The notes: generated by a model from the letters alone, not told the origin. DNA of 64,000 bases from JANQGH01 sp039177555 (GCA_039177555.1 JBCDFV010000008.1:62001-126000); one strand, 5' to 3'. Positions 9,564-18,739 are shown, counted from the first letter of the stretch. Numbers and translations: made by a program.

Positions 9564-11078
9564 ATGACAGTGTTTCGATCCGTCATGTTGGCGTCGGCGG
9601 CAACGGCGCTTGCACTCGTAACCGCAGGCGCGTCGGCCCAAACGCTACAGGTGGCGACCGACCAGTCGCCCGTCGGCCTGGACCGGCACGTGGCGACGGC
9701 CTTTTCGACCACACTTATTACTGGCCCGATCTATGAAGGGCTGACGGCAACGGACTCCGGCCTGCAGGTGATCCCGGCCCTGGCGGAAAGCTGGACGGTA
9801 TCGGAAGACGGGCTGACCTATGTCTTCACCTTGCGCGACGGCGTGACGTTTCATGATGGCAGCGCGCTCGATGCCGCCGATGTTGTCGCGACCTTCACAC
9901 GCGTGCAGGACGAAGCCACCGGCTCGCCGCTCGCCAGCCGCATCGACATGGTCGAGAACGTCGAGGCGACCGGCGACACCGAGGTGACCTTGACGCTCAG
10001 CACGCCGGCGGCGGCCCTGTTGAGCGAGCTAACCACCGTCGTCATCGTGCCGTCGGAAGTGGCGGACGGTTCCAGCGACGTCGATCTGCAGCGCCAGCCG
10101 GTCGGCACCGGCCCGTTCCAGTTCGGCGAATGGGTGCCCGACACCTATATCGAACTGACGGCGTTTGCCGACTATTGGGACAGCGAACTACCGCTGGTCG
10201 AGGCCGTGCGTTTCAATATCGTGCCCGAGGCGTCGACGCGCCAGGTCGGCCTGTCGACCGGCACCTACGACATGCTGCCGAACATCGACAGCGCGACGGC
10301 CGTGACTTTGCAGGCCACGCCCAACGTCACCCTGCTGCAGACGGCGGATCTCGCCTACAGCCTGATCGGCATGAACGTGGCCGAGGCACCGTTTGACGAC
10401 CCGGCCGTGCGCGCCGCGGTCAATATGGGCATTAACCGCGACCAGTTGGTCGAGGCGGTCTATTTCGGCCAGGCGGAGCCGGGTGGCCCGCTGTCGCCGG
10501 CGCTGGAGGAATGGGCGCTGCCGGTGGCGGAGTTCAACTGCTATGGCGGCGATCCGGCGGCCGCCCAGCAGATGTTAGCCGAGGCGGGCTATACCGATCC
10601 GGTGGCGTTCACCATCAACGTGCTTGGCTCGCTCCAGACCGTGGTCGACGCCGCCCAGGTCGTCCAGGCCCAGTTGAACGAGGCCGGGTTCGACGTGACC
10701 TTGAACGTGCAGGAGCAGGGCACGTTCGTGCAGGATTGGCGGAATTCCAACTTCCAGGCCTTCGCCAGCCTGAATGGCGGCCGCACCGATCCGGACGGCT
10801 ATCTCTATCGCACCTTCCATTCGGGCGGCTCGACCAACGTCTTCAACTATGCCGACGCGCAGGTCGACGAATGGTTGGAAGCCGGGCGCAGCGCCGTCGA
10901 CCCTTCGGAACGCGAGGCCATCTACGCCCAACTGCAGGAGACGCTCGCCTGTGAAGGGCCAATCGCGCATTTGGCGTACGGCGACCTGTACACTGCTACC
11001 ACCGAGGGTGTAGAAGGGTATGAAGTGGTTGGTGACCGCTCGACACGGTATCTGCGCCAAACCAGCGTGGCACAGTGA
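9564..11078 (+). CDS. dppA: Peptide ABC transporter periplasmic substrate-binding protein (family 5)
   Basis: Periplasmic receptor that captures the substrate and delivers it to the permease pair. I chose the ATG at 9564 because a strong purine-rich site (AGGGGAGGGG) lies just upstream. The 504-residue product has a clean signal peptide ending ASA before QTLQVA. SBP family 5 features include LAESWTVSEDGLTYVFTLRDGVTFHDG near residue 75 and the NxGxxRxxLVEAVYFGQAEP region near residue 290. Two cysteines, in FNCYGG and TLACEG, may form a disulfide. The gene heads the rightward half of the transporter. Specificity (dipeptide, oligopeptide, murein peptide or nickel) is open. Confidence 0.88.
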   Translation: MTVFRSVMLASAATALALVTAGASAQTLQVATDQSPVGLDRHVATAFSTTLITGPIYEGLTATDSGLQVIPALAESWTVSEDGLTYVFTLRDGVTFHDGSALDAADVVATFTRVQDEATGSPLASRIDMVENVEATGDTEVTLTLSTPAAALLSELTTVVIVPSEVADGSSDVDLQRQPVGTGPFQFGEWVPDTYIELTAFADYWDSELPLVEAVRFNIVPEASTRQVGLSTGTYDMLPNIDSATAVTLQATPNVTLLQTADLAYSLIGMNVAEAPFDDPAVRAAVNMGINRDQLVEAVYFGQAEPGGPLSPALEEWALPVAEFNCYGGDPAAAQQMLAEAGYTDPVAFTINVLGSLQTVVDAAQVVQAQLNEAGFDVTLNVQEQGTFVQDWRNSNFQAFASLNGGRTDPDGYLYRTFHSGGSTNVFNYADAQVDEWLEAGRSAVDPSEREAIYAQLQETLACEGPIAHLAYGDLYTATTEGVEGYEVVGDRSTRYLRQTSVAQ

Positions 11079-11201
11079 CGATCGGTCCAATGGGGGGCGC
11101 TGTGACGCGCGAGCAATCGCGCCGCGGCGCACCTTGATACGGTGCCGGTGATCCTTCCTCCCGGGTTGCCGGCACCGCTGCTTCCACGCCAAGAGTAAGC
11201 A

Positions 11202-12152
11202 ATGGCGCGCTATCTCGCGGTTCGCCTCAGCGACCTCGTGTTCGTCCTGTTCGGCGTTTCGGTCGTCGCCTTCTTGATGATCCGGTTGATTCCGGGCGAC
11301 GCCGTGGAAATCATGCTTGGCGCCAATGCCGAGGTAACGGACGAGCAAATCGCGCTGGTGCGCCAGCGTCTGGGTCTCGATCGCGGGCTGGTCGAGCAGT
11401 ACATCGCCTGGCTCGGCGACCTTTTGCGCGGCGATCTGGGCACCTCGCTGTGGACCGGCGTGCCGGTCACGCAGGAGATCGGCGCGCGCATCTGGGTCAC
11501 CTTGGAACTCAGCCTTCTGGCCATGGCCTTGTCCGTGGCGCTGGCGATCCCGGCCGGCTGTGCCATGGCCTATTTCCGCAGCTCCTTCGCCGACTACGCC
11601 ATCCGGATCGTGACCATCGCCGGAGTGACGGTGCCGAATTTCTGGCTCGGCGCCTTGCTGATCTACCTGTTCTTCATCCTGTTCCCGTCCTTCCCCTCGA
11701 TTGGCTGGGTGCCGTTTTCTGAAGACCCGCTCGGCAATCTGGCGCGCCTGATGCTGCCGACGATCGCGCTCGCAGTGCCCGTGCTGGCGTCGCTCTCGCG
11801 CATCGCAAGATCGGCCATGCTGGATGCGTTGGGTCAGGATTATATCCGGACCGCCCGCGCCAAGGGGGTGCCGGATACCCGGGTGGTGTTCCGCCACGCG
11901 TTGCGCAACGCGCTGATCCCCTTCGTCACGGCGGTCGGCATCTATGCCGGTTACCTGTTCGGCGGCGCCATCGTGGTCGAGCAGGTGTTCGCCCTGCCGG
12001 GTCTCGGCCGCCTGATGATCGGCGCGATCGCCGAACGGAACTACCCGCTGGTCCAGGCCTCGATCCTGCTGGTCACGACGGTCTTCGTGCTGATCAACTT
12101 TCTGATCGACCTGCTTTACGCGGCGCTGGATCCCAGGATCAGCCTGAAATGA
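11202..12152 (+). CDS. dppB: Peptide ABC transporter permease (DppB type)
   Basis: Inner-membrane permease of 316 residues. The N-terminal helix (RYLAVRLSDLVFVLFGVSVVAFLMIRLIPGD) is the hallmark of DppB/OppB proteins and is followed by the periplasmic loop with LGLDRGLVEQYIAWL. The EAA loop for ATPase contact is seen at DYIRTARAKGVPDTRVVFRHALRNALIP, and the protein ends in LYAALDPRI. It follows dppA by 123 bases, which hold no recognisable gene. Its stop overlaps the dppC start (ATGA), so the two permeases are coupled. Confidence 0.9.
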   Translation: MARYLAVRLSDLVFVLFGVSVVAFLMIRLIPGDAVEIMLGANAEVTDEQIALVRQRLGLDRGLVEQYIAWLGDLLRGDLGTSLWTGVPVTQEIGARIWVTLELSLLAMALSVALAIPAGCAMAYFRSSFADYAIRIVTIAGVTVPNFWLGALLIYLFFILFPSFPSIGWVPFSEDPLGNLARLMLPTIALAVPVLASLSRIARSAMLDALGQDYIRTARAKGVPDTRVVFRHALRNALIPFVTAVGIYAGYLFGGAIVVEQVFALPGLGRLMIGAIAERNYPLVQASILLVTTVFVLINFLIDLLYAALDPRISLK

Positions 12153-13003
12153 GCGCGGCTTCGATCCCTGGCCATCGTCGCCGTCTGTTGCCGCGTCATC
12201 CGCTGGTGATCGTTGGCGGCACGCTGGTCGCGCTGCAGGTGCTGTTGGCGGTCTTCGCGCCGTTACTGGCGCCCTACGACCCGCTGGCCCAATCCATCCT
12301 GGACCGCATGCAGGGGCCCAGCGCGGCGCACTGGCTGGGCACGGACCGGTTCGGCCGGGATATCCTGTCGCGCATTCTCTACGGCTACCGCGCCTCGTTC
12401 GCCATTGCCGCCAGCGCGGTGGTGATCGCGCTCTTGATCGGCGGCACGCTTGGCATCCTGTCCGCCGTGTATCGCGGCTGGACCGATCGGGTGATCATGC
12501 GGCTGATGGATGTACTGTTCGCGTTTCCGATCATCCTGTTGGCCATCGGCATCATCGCCATCCTGGGCCCGGGTGCGGTGACCACGGCGGTCGCCATCGG
12601 CATCGTCTACATTCCGATTTTCGCCCGGTTGCTGCGCGGCCCGACGCTGGTCGTCGCCGCGACGGAATATGTCGAGGGCGCGCGCGCGATCGGCGCCGGC
12701 ACCGGCCGTATCATCGTCAGCCACATTCTGCCCAACCTGACCAGCGTGATCCTGGTCCAGGCCAGCCTGTCCTTGTCGACCGCCATCCTTGTGGAGGCTT
12801 CCTTGTCGTTCCTGGGCATCGGCAGCCAGCCGCCATCGCCATCACTGGGGCGGATGCTGTCGGAGGCGCGCGAGTATCTGCTGCTGTCGCCTTGGGACAG
12901 CGTGTTTTCGGGCCTGGCAATCCTGCTGGCCTCCTTCGGTTTCAACCTGCTTGGCGACGGCCTTAGAGACGCGCTCGACCCGCGGCTACGGGGTGCCGAT
13001 TGA
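12149..13003 (+). CDS. dppC: Peptide ABC transporter permease (DppC type)
   Basis: Second permease, 284 residues. It has the family's N-terminal region (FAPLLAPYDPLAQ, then HWLGTDRFGRDILSRILYGYRASF) and the EAA loop EYVEGARAIGAGTGRIIVSHILPN. The C-terminus FNLLGDGLRDALDPRLRG is the usual DppC ending. It overlaps dppB by four bases. With dppA, dppB, dppD and dppF it completes one five-part importer whose genes lie on both sides of a shared intergenic region. Confidence 0.9.
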   Translation: MSAASIPGHRRRLLPRHPLVIVGGTLVALQVLLAVFAPLLAPYDPLAQSILDRMQGPSAAHWLGTDRFGRDILSRILYGYRASFAIAASAVVIALLIGGTLGILSAVYRGWTDRVIMRLMDVLFAFPIILLAIGIIAILGPGAVTTAVAIGIVYIPIFARLLRGPTLVVAATEYVEGARAIGAGTGRIIVSHILPNLTSVILVQASLSLSTAILVEASLSFLGIGSQPPSPSLGRMLSEAREYLLLSPWDSVFSGLAILLASFGFNLLGDGLRDALDPRLRGAD

Positions 13004-13026
13004 GCGATCAGTAAGACAGCAGCCGG

Positions 13027-13908
13027 ATGGTGGTGCGCGGCGCGGTTCTCTTTTGTGCCGCGCTCGCCATAACGGCCATGATGGATGTGCTGGTCAAGCT
13101 GGGCAGCGAACGTCCCGGTCCGGTCGCCATGCTGATGGCGCGCAGCTTGGGGGCGCTGGTCATCGTTGCGCCGCTGACCGTCGTGCGCAGCGGCTGGCGG
13201 CGGATGCGGCCTGAACGCTGGGGATACGTCATCATTCGGTCGGTGCTGCTCGGGTTGGGCACGGCCCTGTTCTTCTGGTCGCTGAGCGATCTGACGCTGC
13301 CGGTGGCCTACGTCATCACCTTCAGCATGCCGATCATCATGATCGGTCTTGCCGCCCTGTTTCTCGCCGAACGGGCCGGCGCGCTGGGCTGGCTTGCCGC
13401 GCTGGCGGGCTTCGCCGGTATCTTGCTGGCAATCGACCTGCCGGCCGTGATGGCCAGCGAAGAAGGCTCGGTGTCGTTGCTCCATGCCGGCGCTGCCTTC
13501 ACGGCCGTCGTCTTTTACGCCGTTGCCCTCTTGATGGTTCGAGGCCCAGTGGCGGGGGAAACCACCGAGGCGCTGGTCGTGTGGGGCCTCATCGGTACCG
13601 GTGCTGTCGCTTTGGTCTTGGCATTGATCGGCGAACTTCAAGGGCGGTCCATACCGTGGCCCAGGGCGCATGAATGGGCGATGCTGGCCGGCGTAGCGGT
13701 TGCCGGCGCGATCAGCCAGTTGCTGCTGACCCGGGCGTTCCAGACCGCGCCGGCGTCGAAGCTTGCGCCGTTCGGCTATACGCCCTTCATCTGGGGCGTG
13801 CTGTTCGCCGTGCTGATCTGGCGCGATTGGCCGGACCCGACGACTTGGGCCGGGGCCGCCGTCATCATCGCAGCAACCCTGATTGCTGGGCGTGCCACGC
13901 GACAGTGA
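13027..13908 (+). CDS. DMT-family (EamA) membrane transporter
   Basis: A polytopic inner-membrane protein of 293 residues with about ten hydrophobic segments arranged as two EamA repeats. The first half contains AALAITAMMDVLVKLGS and MARSLGALVIVAPL; the second holds VAGAISQLLLTRAFQTAPASKLAPFGYTPFIWGVLFAVLIW, a typical second-repeat end. The family exports amino acids, nucleosides or other small metabolites; this member's substrate is unknown. It starts 23 bases after dppC on the same strand and may be read through from that unit. No strong ribosome site is visible before the ATG. Confidence 0.8.
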   Translation: MVVRGAVLFCAALAITAMMDVLVKLGSERPGPVAMLMARSLGALVIVAPLTVVRSGWRRMRPERWGYVIIRSVLLGLGTALFFWSLSDLTLPVAYVITFSMPIIMIGLAALFLAERAGALGWLAALAGFAGILLAIDLPAVMASEEGSVSLLHAGAAFTAVVFYAVALLMVRGPVAGETTEALVVWGLIGTGAVALVLALIGELQGRSIPWPRAHEWAMLAGVAVAGAISQLLLTRAFQTAPASKLAPFGYTPFIWGVLFAVLIWRDWPDPTTWAGAAVIIAATLIAGRATRQ

Positions 13909-13918
13909 AGGGGCTCGC

Positions 13919-13956
13919 GCCGCAGCCTTCGGCCGCGTGCCGACCGAGGCTGCGGC
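13919..13956. terminator. Hairpin between convergent genes
   Basis: GCCGCAGCCT (13919-13928) and AGGCTGCGGC (13947-13956) form a perfect 10-bp stem around an 18-base, itself GC-rich loop. It lies between the convergent DMT transporter and PepSY genes, so it could end both transcripts. No clear T-run. Confidence 0.5.
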
Positions 13957-13968
13957 CCGTTGAGAGGC

Positions 13969-14535
13969 CTAGTCGCCGATCTCTCCGATCTCCCAGTATT
14001 CCGGGTTGAAGCCGTGGATGTCGCCGTTGTCGGCACGCACCTCGACCTTGATCTCGATGCCGGTATCGGTTTGGACATCGAGCACGTAGATGGCGTGGCC
14101 CTCCTGGTTCATGATCCACTCGCGGTGCACGATCTGGCCCGGCGCTAACGCCAGTGCCGTCGCGTCTGCCTGCGACTGATCGATGGTGGCCTGTGAGGCG
14201 AACTCGTCCCCGCTCGGGTCGATATGTCGCTCGATATGCTCCACGAAACCGGTGGAGGCGTTGCAGTCGACATTCCACTCGGTGCCGTTCGCGGACGATA
14301 CGATATGGAACTCGTAGCGCGGCACACCTTCCTCGGACTTGAACTCAACCGCGCGCACGTCGCCCGCCACGGTGGCGATCGCCATGCCGAGACAGTCCTC
14401 AAATGCAACTTCGCCGCGTGGGATGTGAGGAACGCCAGTGATTTCCTGGCCCTGCTGAGCGAGAGCCGCACCCGAGGCCAAAACGGCAAGGCCGGTGCTT
14501 ATAGCGAGTGTGCAACCAAAGGACTTTGATTTCAT
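13969..14535 (-). CDS. Periplasmic PepSY-domain protein
   Basis: I chose the ATG at 14535 because AAGGAG lies nine bases upstream and it opens a good signal peptide (MKSKSFGCTLAISTGLAVLASGAALAQ). An ATG three codons earlier abuts the site. The mature part of about 160 residues has two PepSY-like beta hairpins: VRAVEFKSEEGVPRYEFHIV with WNVDCNASTGFVE, and GHAIYVLDVQTDTGIEIKVEV with RADNGDIHGF. PepSY domains are thought to bind peptides or inhibit proteases in the periplasm. It diverges from the DUF1045 gene, and no two-component system is adjacent. Confidence 0.7.
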   Translation of the reverse strand: MKSKSFGCTLAISTGLAVLASGAALAQQGQEITGVPHIPRGEVAFEDCLGMAIATVAGDVRAVEFKSEEGVPRYEFHIVSSANGTEWNVDCNASTGFVEHIERHIDPSGDEFASQATIDQSQADATALALAPGQIVHREWIMNQEGHAIYVLDVQTDTGIEIKVEVRADNGDIHGFNPEYWEIGEIGD

Positions 14536-14699
14536 CGTCTGCATCTCCTTGAGGTGGGGGCTCGTGAAGGCGGATGTCGATTGGAATCGCTTTCGATGGG
14601 CCGCGATCAAGCATACGATAGCGACAGGTGCAGGCCTCCGCCAGCCGCCCCGGCGATCCCACCGCTGACACGACCGGCCGATGTCGGCAGAATGCCGAC

Positions 14700-15422
14700 A
14701 TGACCGACATCGCCGTCGATCGCTACGCGATCTATTTCTTTCCCGACCCTCAATCATTGCTCGCCAGACTTGGCCAGGATTGGCTCGGCCGATCGGTCGA
14801 GATGGCCACTGGCGAAGGGCAGCCGCCTGGTGAACTCGGGCCGGACCTGCCGCCCGACATCTGGCGCAAGGCCACGGCGATGCCGCGGACCTATGGCTTT
14901 CACGCGACGCTGAAGGCGCCCTTTCGTCTTGCGGCCGGACAAAGCCGTGAAACGCTGCAGCAGGCGGTCGCGAAATTGGCGTCGGGCTTGGTGCCCTTTG
15001 CGCTGCCGCCGCTACAGGTCGCCGCCTTGGGCGGCTTTCTGGCCCTGTGCCTGGGCGAGCCGTCGATCGAAATGGATGCGCTGGCCGACCGCTGCGTCAT
15101 GGACCTCGACACGTTCCGCGCACCATTGACGGCTGCCGAACGGGCCAAGCGCCGCCCGGAAAGGCTCACGGCACGGCAGCGCAGGCATCTTGATCGCTGG
15201 GGCTATCCCTATGTGCGCGAGGATTTTCTGTTCCATATGACGCTGACGGGAAGCCTGCCCGAAGAGGTCAGGGACACAGTCGCCCCGATCGTTCGGCGCC
15301 TCATGGCGCCGCTCGGTCAGACGACGCACCGCGTCGATCGGTTGAGCCTATTTCATCAGTCGCAGCCGGGTGGCCCGTTTGTCATGATTCGGCAGTTTCC
15401 CCTCCAGCGCGAGCCGGGATGA
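14700..15422 (+). CDS. DUF1045 protein, 2H-phosphoesterase-like
   Basis: 240 residues from the ATG at 14700. Two H-x-T motifs, YGFHATLKAPF near residue 67 and FLFHMTLTGS near residue 180, are the paired histidines of the 2H phosphoesterase fold, and the family N-terminus (DRYAIYFFPDP) is present. Members called DUF1045 are often encoded within phosphonate-use operons, where they are thought to handle a cyclic phosphate intermediate. No phn gene is visible here, so its substrate is uncertain. Confidence 0.7.
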   Translation: MTDIAVDRYAIYFFPDPQSLLARLGQDWLGRSVEMATGEGQPPGELGPDLPPDIWRKATAMPRTYGFHATLKAPFRLAAGQSRETLQQAVAKLASGLVPFALPPLQVAALGGFLALCLGEPSIEMDALADRCVMDLDTFRAPLTAAERAKRRPERLTARQRRHLDRWGYPYVREDFLFHMTLTGSLPEEVRDTVAPIVRRLMAPLGQTTHRVDRLSLFHQSQPGGPFVMIRQFPLQREPG

Positions 15423-15586
15423 CCCGACGCGACGGCGGGTTCACGATCCGGCCGGCGACACCGTCGAATGTTCCGACGATCGCTGGGACCGCGGAGACCG
15501 ATGTGACCTGCTGACGCGAAGTCTATCGGGGCAACTCGCCGCCGCCGATAGTGGCGCGCCCGTCGATGCGACGCCGCGCGACTTGC

Positions 15587-15928
15587 CTAATCGGGCAAGG
15601 CGTCGCGGCAGGCCTTGGCGATGGCGGCCCTGGTGGCCTCGTCCAACGTGGCCACCGCACTCGCCATGGCGCGAAGTTGTTGGCGTGCGCCCGTAAGCTG
15701 ATCGTGCAGCGATAGGACAACGCCCAACGCCTCGTCGTCGATGTCGCAGGCGCGTTTCAGGCTGACGATCAGGCGCAGCCGGGCGACATCGACCTCGTCG
15801 AAATGCGGCTCGTCGTCTTGCCAGACCGGAACGACCCAATGCTCCGCCAGGCTGGTTTCCAGAACGGTCGCGTCCAAATCCGTGACGACCTTGAAGACGG
15901 CCCGCGTGCCCTTGATGACCACGGTCAT
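15587..15928 (-). CDS. cbpM: CbpM-like chaperone modulator
   Basis: 113 residues, overlapping the upstream cbpA stop by four bases (ATGA). The central segment (HWVVPVWQDDEPHFDEVDVARLRLIVSLKRACDIDDEALGVVLSLHDQL) is a MerR-like helix pair, as in CbpM proteins that bind the J-domain of CbpA and hold it inactive. A tryptophan-rich strand precedes it and a helical tail follows. The call rests on this pattern and on its place directly after cbpA. Confidence 0.75.
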   Translation of the reverse strand: MTVVIKGTRAVFKVVTDLDATVLETSLAEHWVVPVWQDDEPHFDEVDVARLRLIVSLKRACDIDDEALGVVLSLHDQLTGARQQLRAMASAVATLDEATRAAIAKACRDALPD

Positions 15929-16863
15929 GACCCGGCTCCCGCCTTGGCCCGTTCGCGGCGCTTCAGGCGCGGGTCGTAGGCGTGACGCTCGCGCCAGTCC
16001 GACAGGAATTCGGCGAGCTCGCTGTCGATCGTCTCGGGCATCACGACGTCGAGATGGACAAGCTGGTCGCCGCGCGTATCGCCCGATGTCAGGCCCTTAC
16101 CTTTCAGGCGCAGCGTTTGGCCGGAATTGGCCCCCTTGGGCACGGTGACCATGACGGTGCCGTCGACCGTCGGCACGGGCACCTTGGCGCCCAGCGCTGC
16201 CTCGTCGATCGCGATGCCGATGGTGACATGAACATCGTTGCCGTCGGCGGTGAACAGCGGGTCGGGTTTTAGCCGGATCTCGACATAGGCGTCGCCCGCC
16301 GGTGCGCCGCCGCCCGGCTGACCCTGGCCCTTCAGGCGCAGGCGCTGGCCGTCGCGCGTGCCGGGCGGGATCTTGACGCGCAACTGCTTACCGTCGGGCA
16401 TGGTCACGGTCGTGGTCACGCCCTTGGCGGCATCCAGGAACTCCACCTCCATGGAGTAGTTCACGTCCGCCCCCCGCGCCGGACCGCGCCTACCACGGGC
16501 TGCCCGGCCGCCGAACAAATCGTCGAACACGGATGACAGGTCCGGCCCGCTGTCCTGAAACGTATGCCAGCTCTGGTATTTCTGGCCGCCCGGCCCGCCG
16601 GCCTGCTGGCGATAGAAGGCATGTTCGGGTCGCTCCGCCCCGCTTTCGTCGATCTCGCCGGCGTCGTAGCGACGCCGCTTTTCCTCGTCGCCGAGTATGG
16701 CGAAAGCGGCCGAGATTTCCTTGAAGCGCTTTTCCGCCTCGGCATCGTCGGGGTTGAGGTCGGGGTGGTGGGTCTTGGCGAGCTTGCGATAGGCGCGCTT
16801 GATCTCCTCGTCCGACGCCGACGGCGTGACCCCCAACGTGTTGTATAGCGCTTTGTCCGCCAT
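15925..16863 (-). CDS. cbpA: DnaJ-class co-chaperone CbpA
   Basis: 312 residues from the ATG at 16863. An N-terminal J-domain (YNTLGVTPSASDEEIKRAYRKLAKTHHPDLNPDD) carries the HPD tripeptide that stimulates DnaK ATPase. A G/S-rich linker and two C-terminal substrate-binding beta domains follow (KGVTTTVTMPDGKQLRVKIPPGTRDGQRLRLKGQG and VPTVDGTVMVTVPKGANSGQTLRLKGKG). The DnaJ zinc-finger CxxCxGxG repeats are absent, which separates it from DnaJ proper. Coupled to cbpM. Confidence 0.88.
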   Translation of the reverse strand: MADKALYNTLGVTPSASDEEIKRAYRKLAKTHHPDLNPDDAEAEKRFKEISAAFAILGDEEKRRRYDAGEIDESGAERPEHAFYRQQAGGPGGQKYQSWHTFQDSGPDLSSVFDDLFGGRAARGRRGPARGADVNYSMEVEFLDAAKGVTTTVTMPDGKQLRVKIPPGTRDGQRLRLKGQGQPGGGAPAGDAYVEIRLKPDPLFTADGNDVHVTIGIAIDEAALGAKVPVPTVDGTVMVTVPKGANSGQTLRLKGKGLTSGDTRGDQLVHLDVVMPETIDSELAEFLSDWRERHAYDPRLKRRERAKAGAGS

Positions 16864-16959
16864 GACTTGATCGCTGTTCCTTGGCTTACTGTTCCGCAAC
16901 GGCGATATGGGCAGCCGCGTCAGGCAGGTCTATCCCCATCACAGGACGCCAATCAACCG

Positions 16960-17913
16960 TTACGCTGCGCTGATCGGCACAAGCTGGCCGTCGATTGCCG
17001 CCAACCAGTCTCGATGGTGTCGCCGCGCCTCGATGGCGTCGGCCAGCGAAACCGCCTGGAACTGGACCTCGGTGCCTGGCCGGCCCTGGGCCAGGATGTC
17101 CATATCGCAGCTAAGGACCGTGGCGATCTTCGGATAGCCGCCGACCGTTTGCCGATCGGCCATCAGCACGATCGGCTGGCCGTCGCCCGGAACCTGGATG
17201 CTGCCCGGCGCAATGCCTTCGGAAATGATGTTGGCCACCCCTTGCGTGGCCAATGCCTGGCCCTCCAGGCGGAAACCCATGCGGTCGGACCGGCGATCGA
17301 TGCGATAGGGCGCCTCGACCAACTGCGTGCGCGTGCGGTCGTCGAAGAAGTCGTCCTGCGGGCCCAGAACGACGCGGATTGTGGGCCGCTTGTCGCGCGC
17401 CGGCGGCTCGGCCAAGTACCTGGTCGGTTGATCTTCGGCATCCGGGCCGACGGGCAGGATATCGCCAGTCTTTAAACCGGCACCGTCGAACGGTCCGATG
17501 CCGGACCGAAGATGGGTCGACAGGCTGCCGAACACGGGCGGCAGATCGAAGCCGCCGGCGACCGCCAGATAGCCGAACATGCCGTCCCGGTCCGGCAGCA
17601 CGGTCGCGGTCTGGCCGCGATGAAGCACGGTCGACCGCCAACTGCCCTGCCCAACGCCGTCGATCGTCAAGCCCGCCGCACCCGCGACCGCCACGCTGAT
17701 CGCGCCGCCGCCACAGCGTAAGCGCGCGCCGGTCACCGCGATCTCGATCGCCGCCGTTTCGGGCGCGTTGCCGACCAGACGGTTGGCGATGGCAAGCGCC
17801 GTCCGATCCATGGCGCCGGCGACCGGCACGCCAAAGCGCTGATATCCGCGCCGCCCGCCGTCTTGCAGCGTAGTCAGGGGGCCGGCCTGAATGACGTAGA
17901 GCGCGCGGGTCAT
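16960..17913 (-). CDS. pxpC: 5-oxoprolinase subunit C (biotin-dependent carboxyltransferase family)
   Basis: Part of the PxpABC complex that opens 5-oxoproline (pyroglutamate) to glutamate with ATP. 317 residues from the ATG at 17913, which overlaps the pxpB stop by four bases. The N-terminal signature is VIQAGPLTTLQDGGRRGYQRFGVPVAGAMD; later motifs include NAPETAAIEIAVTG, GPQDDFF and ADRQTVGGYPKIATVLSCD. The family was formerly called KipA/AHS2. Confidence 0.88.
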   Translation of the reverse strand: MTRALYVIQAGPLTTLQDGGRRGYQRFGVPVAGAMDRTALAIANRLVGNAPETAAIEIAVTGARLRCGGGAISVAVAGAAGLTIDGVGQGSWRSTVLHRGQTATVLPDRDGMFGYLAVAGGFDLPPVFGSLSTHLRSGIGPFDGAGLKTGDILPVGPDAEDQPTRYLAEPPARDKRPTIRVVLGPQDDFFDDRTRTQLVEAPYRIDRRSDRMGFRLEGQALATQGVANIISEGIAPGSIQVPGDGQPIVLMADRQTVGGYPKIATVLSCDMDILAQGRPGTEVQFQAVSLADAIEARRHHRDWLAAIDGQLVPISAA

Positions 17914-18656
17914 GGGAGGGGGGCGACCAGCGGGTCGCCGGTTTCGGCCCGGCGCTCCAGCGCTTCCCAATTCCCATGATCAATGGGCTCGAACCGCACG
18001 GTATCGCCGGCGGCGAGCAGAAAGGGCTCTGTGCGGTTGGGGTCGAAGACGCGCACGGGCGACCGGCCGAGCATATGCCAACCGGATGGCGCCGCGATCG
18101 AAAAGATGCCGGTCTGTGCCCCGCCGATGCCGACGCTGCCGGCCGGCACCTGCGGGCGGGGCGAGGCCAGCCGTTCGGTCGCCAATGCCGGGTCGAGTCC
18201 GCCCATGAAGGCAAAGCCCGGCATGAAGCCGAGCATGTAGACCCGATAGTCGGCCTGGCTGTGGCGCCGTATGACGTCGTCCGCGGTCATGTCGTGCTGT
18301 GCGGCCAGCGAGTCGAGGTCCTGCCCGAACGCGCCGCCATAGGCCGTCGGCAGGATCCATCGGCGATGGGCCTGACGATCGTCGGGCCGCTCGTCAGCGA
18401 GCGACAGTACAAGGTCTTGCAGCCGGTCCGGGGGCAGGACCAGCGGGTCGTAATGAATCGACAGCCCTGTATAGGCCGGTATGATCTCCACCAGCCCGTC
18501 CGGCGCCTTCGTCCTGAGTGCGGCGTCCAGGGCCAGTACGGTTTCGCTCAAACCCGCATCGATAACATCGCCCAGTTGGACCATCAGCACGCTGTCACCG
18601 GCAATGAGGAACCGAGGTCGGTCAAAACGTGCTGTGTTCGGCTCTGTTGCGGTCAT
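17910..18656 (-). CDS. pxpB: 5-oxoprolinase subunit B
   Basis: 248 residues from the ATG at 18656. KipI/AHS1-family features are LIAGDSVLMVQLGD, EIIPAYTGLSIHYDPL, the DDVIRRHSQADYRVYMLGFMPGFAFMGGLDPALATERLASPR segment and PAGSVGIGGAQTGIFSIAAPSGWHMLGR. It works with PxpC and PxpA on 5-oxoproline. It is read leftward, divergent from pxpA, from an 83-base shared region. Confidence 0.88.
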   Translation of the reverse strand: MTATEPNTARFDRPRFLIAGDSVLMVQLGDVIDAGLSETVLALDAALRTKAPDGLVEIIPAYTGLSIHYDPLVLPPDRLQDLVLSLADERPDDRQAHRRWILPTAYGGAFGQDLDSLAAQHDMTADDVIRRHSQADYRVYMLGFMPGFAFMGGLDPALATERLASPRPQVPAGSVGIGGAQTGIFSIAAPSGWHMLGRSPVRVFDPNRTEPFLLAAGDTVRFEPIDHGNWEALERRAETGDPLVAPLP

Positions 18657-18691
18657 CGTCGCTTTCGGCTTGGGATTGACGAGGGTTTGAC

Positions 18692-18703
18692 GGACACTTG
18701 TCC
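18692..18703. promoter_or_regulatory. Palindrome between divergent pxpBC and pxpA
   Basis: GGACA-CT-TGTCC is a 12-base palindrome near the middle of the 83-base region separating the two transcription units. It could be an operator that co-regulates both arms of the 5-oxoprolinase locus. No regulator gene is adjacent. Confidence 0.3.
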
Positions 18704-18739
18704 TCTTGTGGTGGAGCATGGATAGGCGACGACAGCGGT

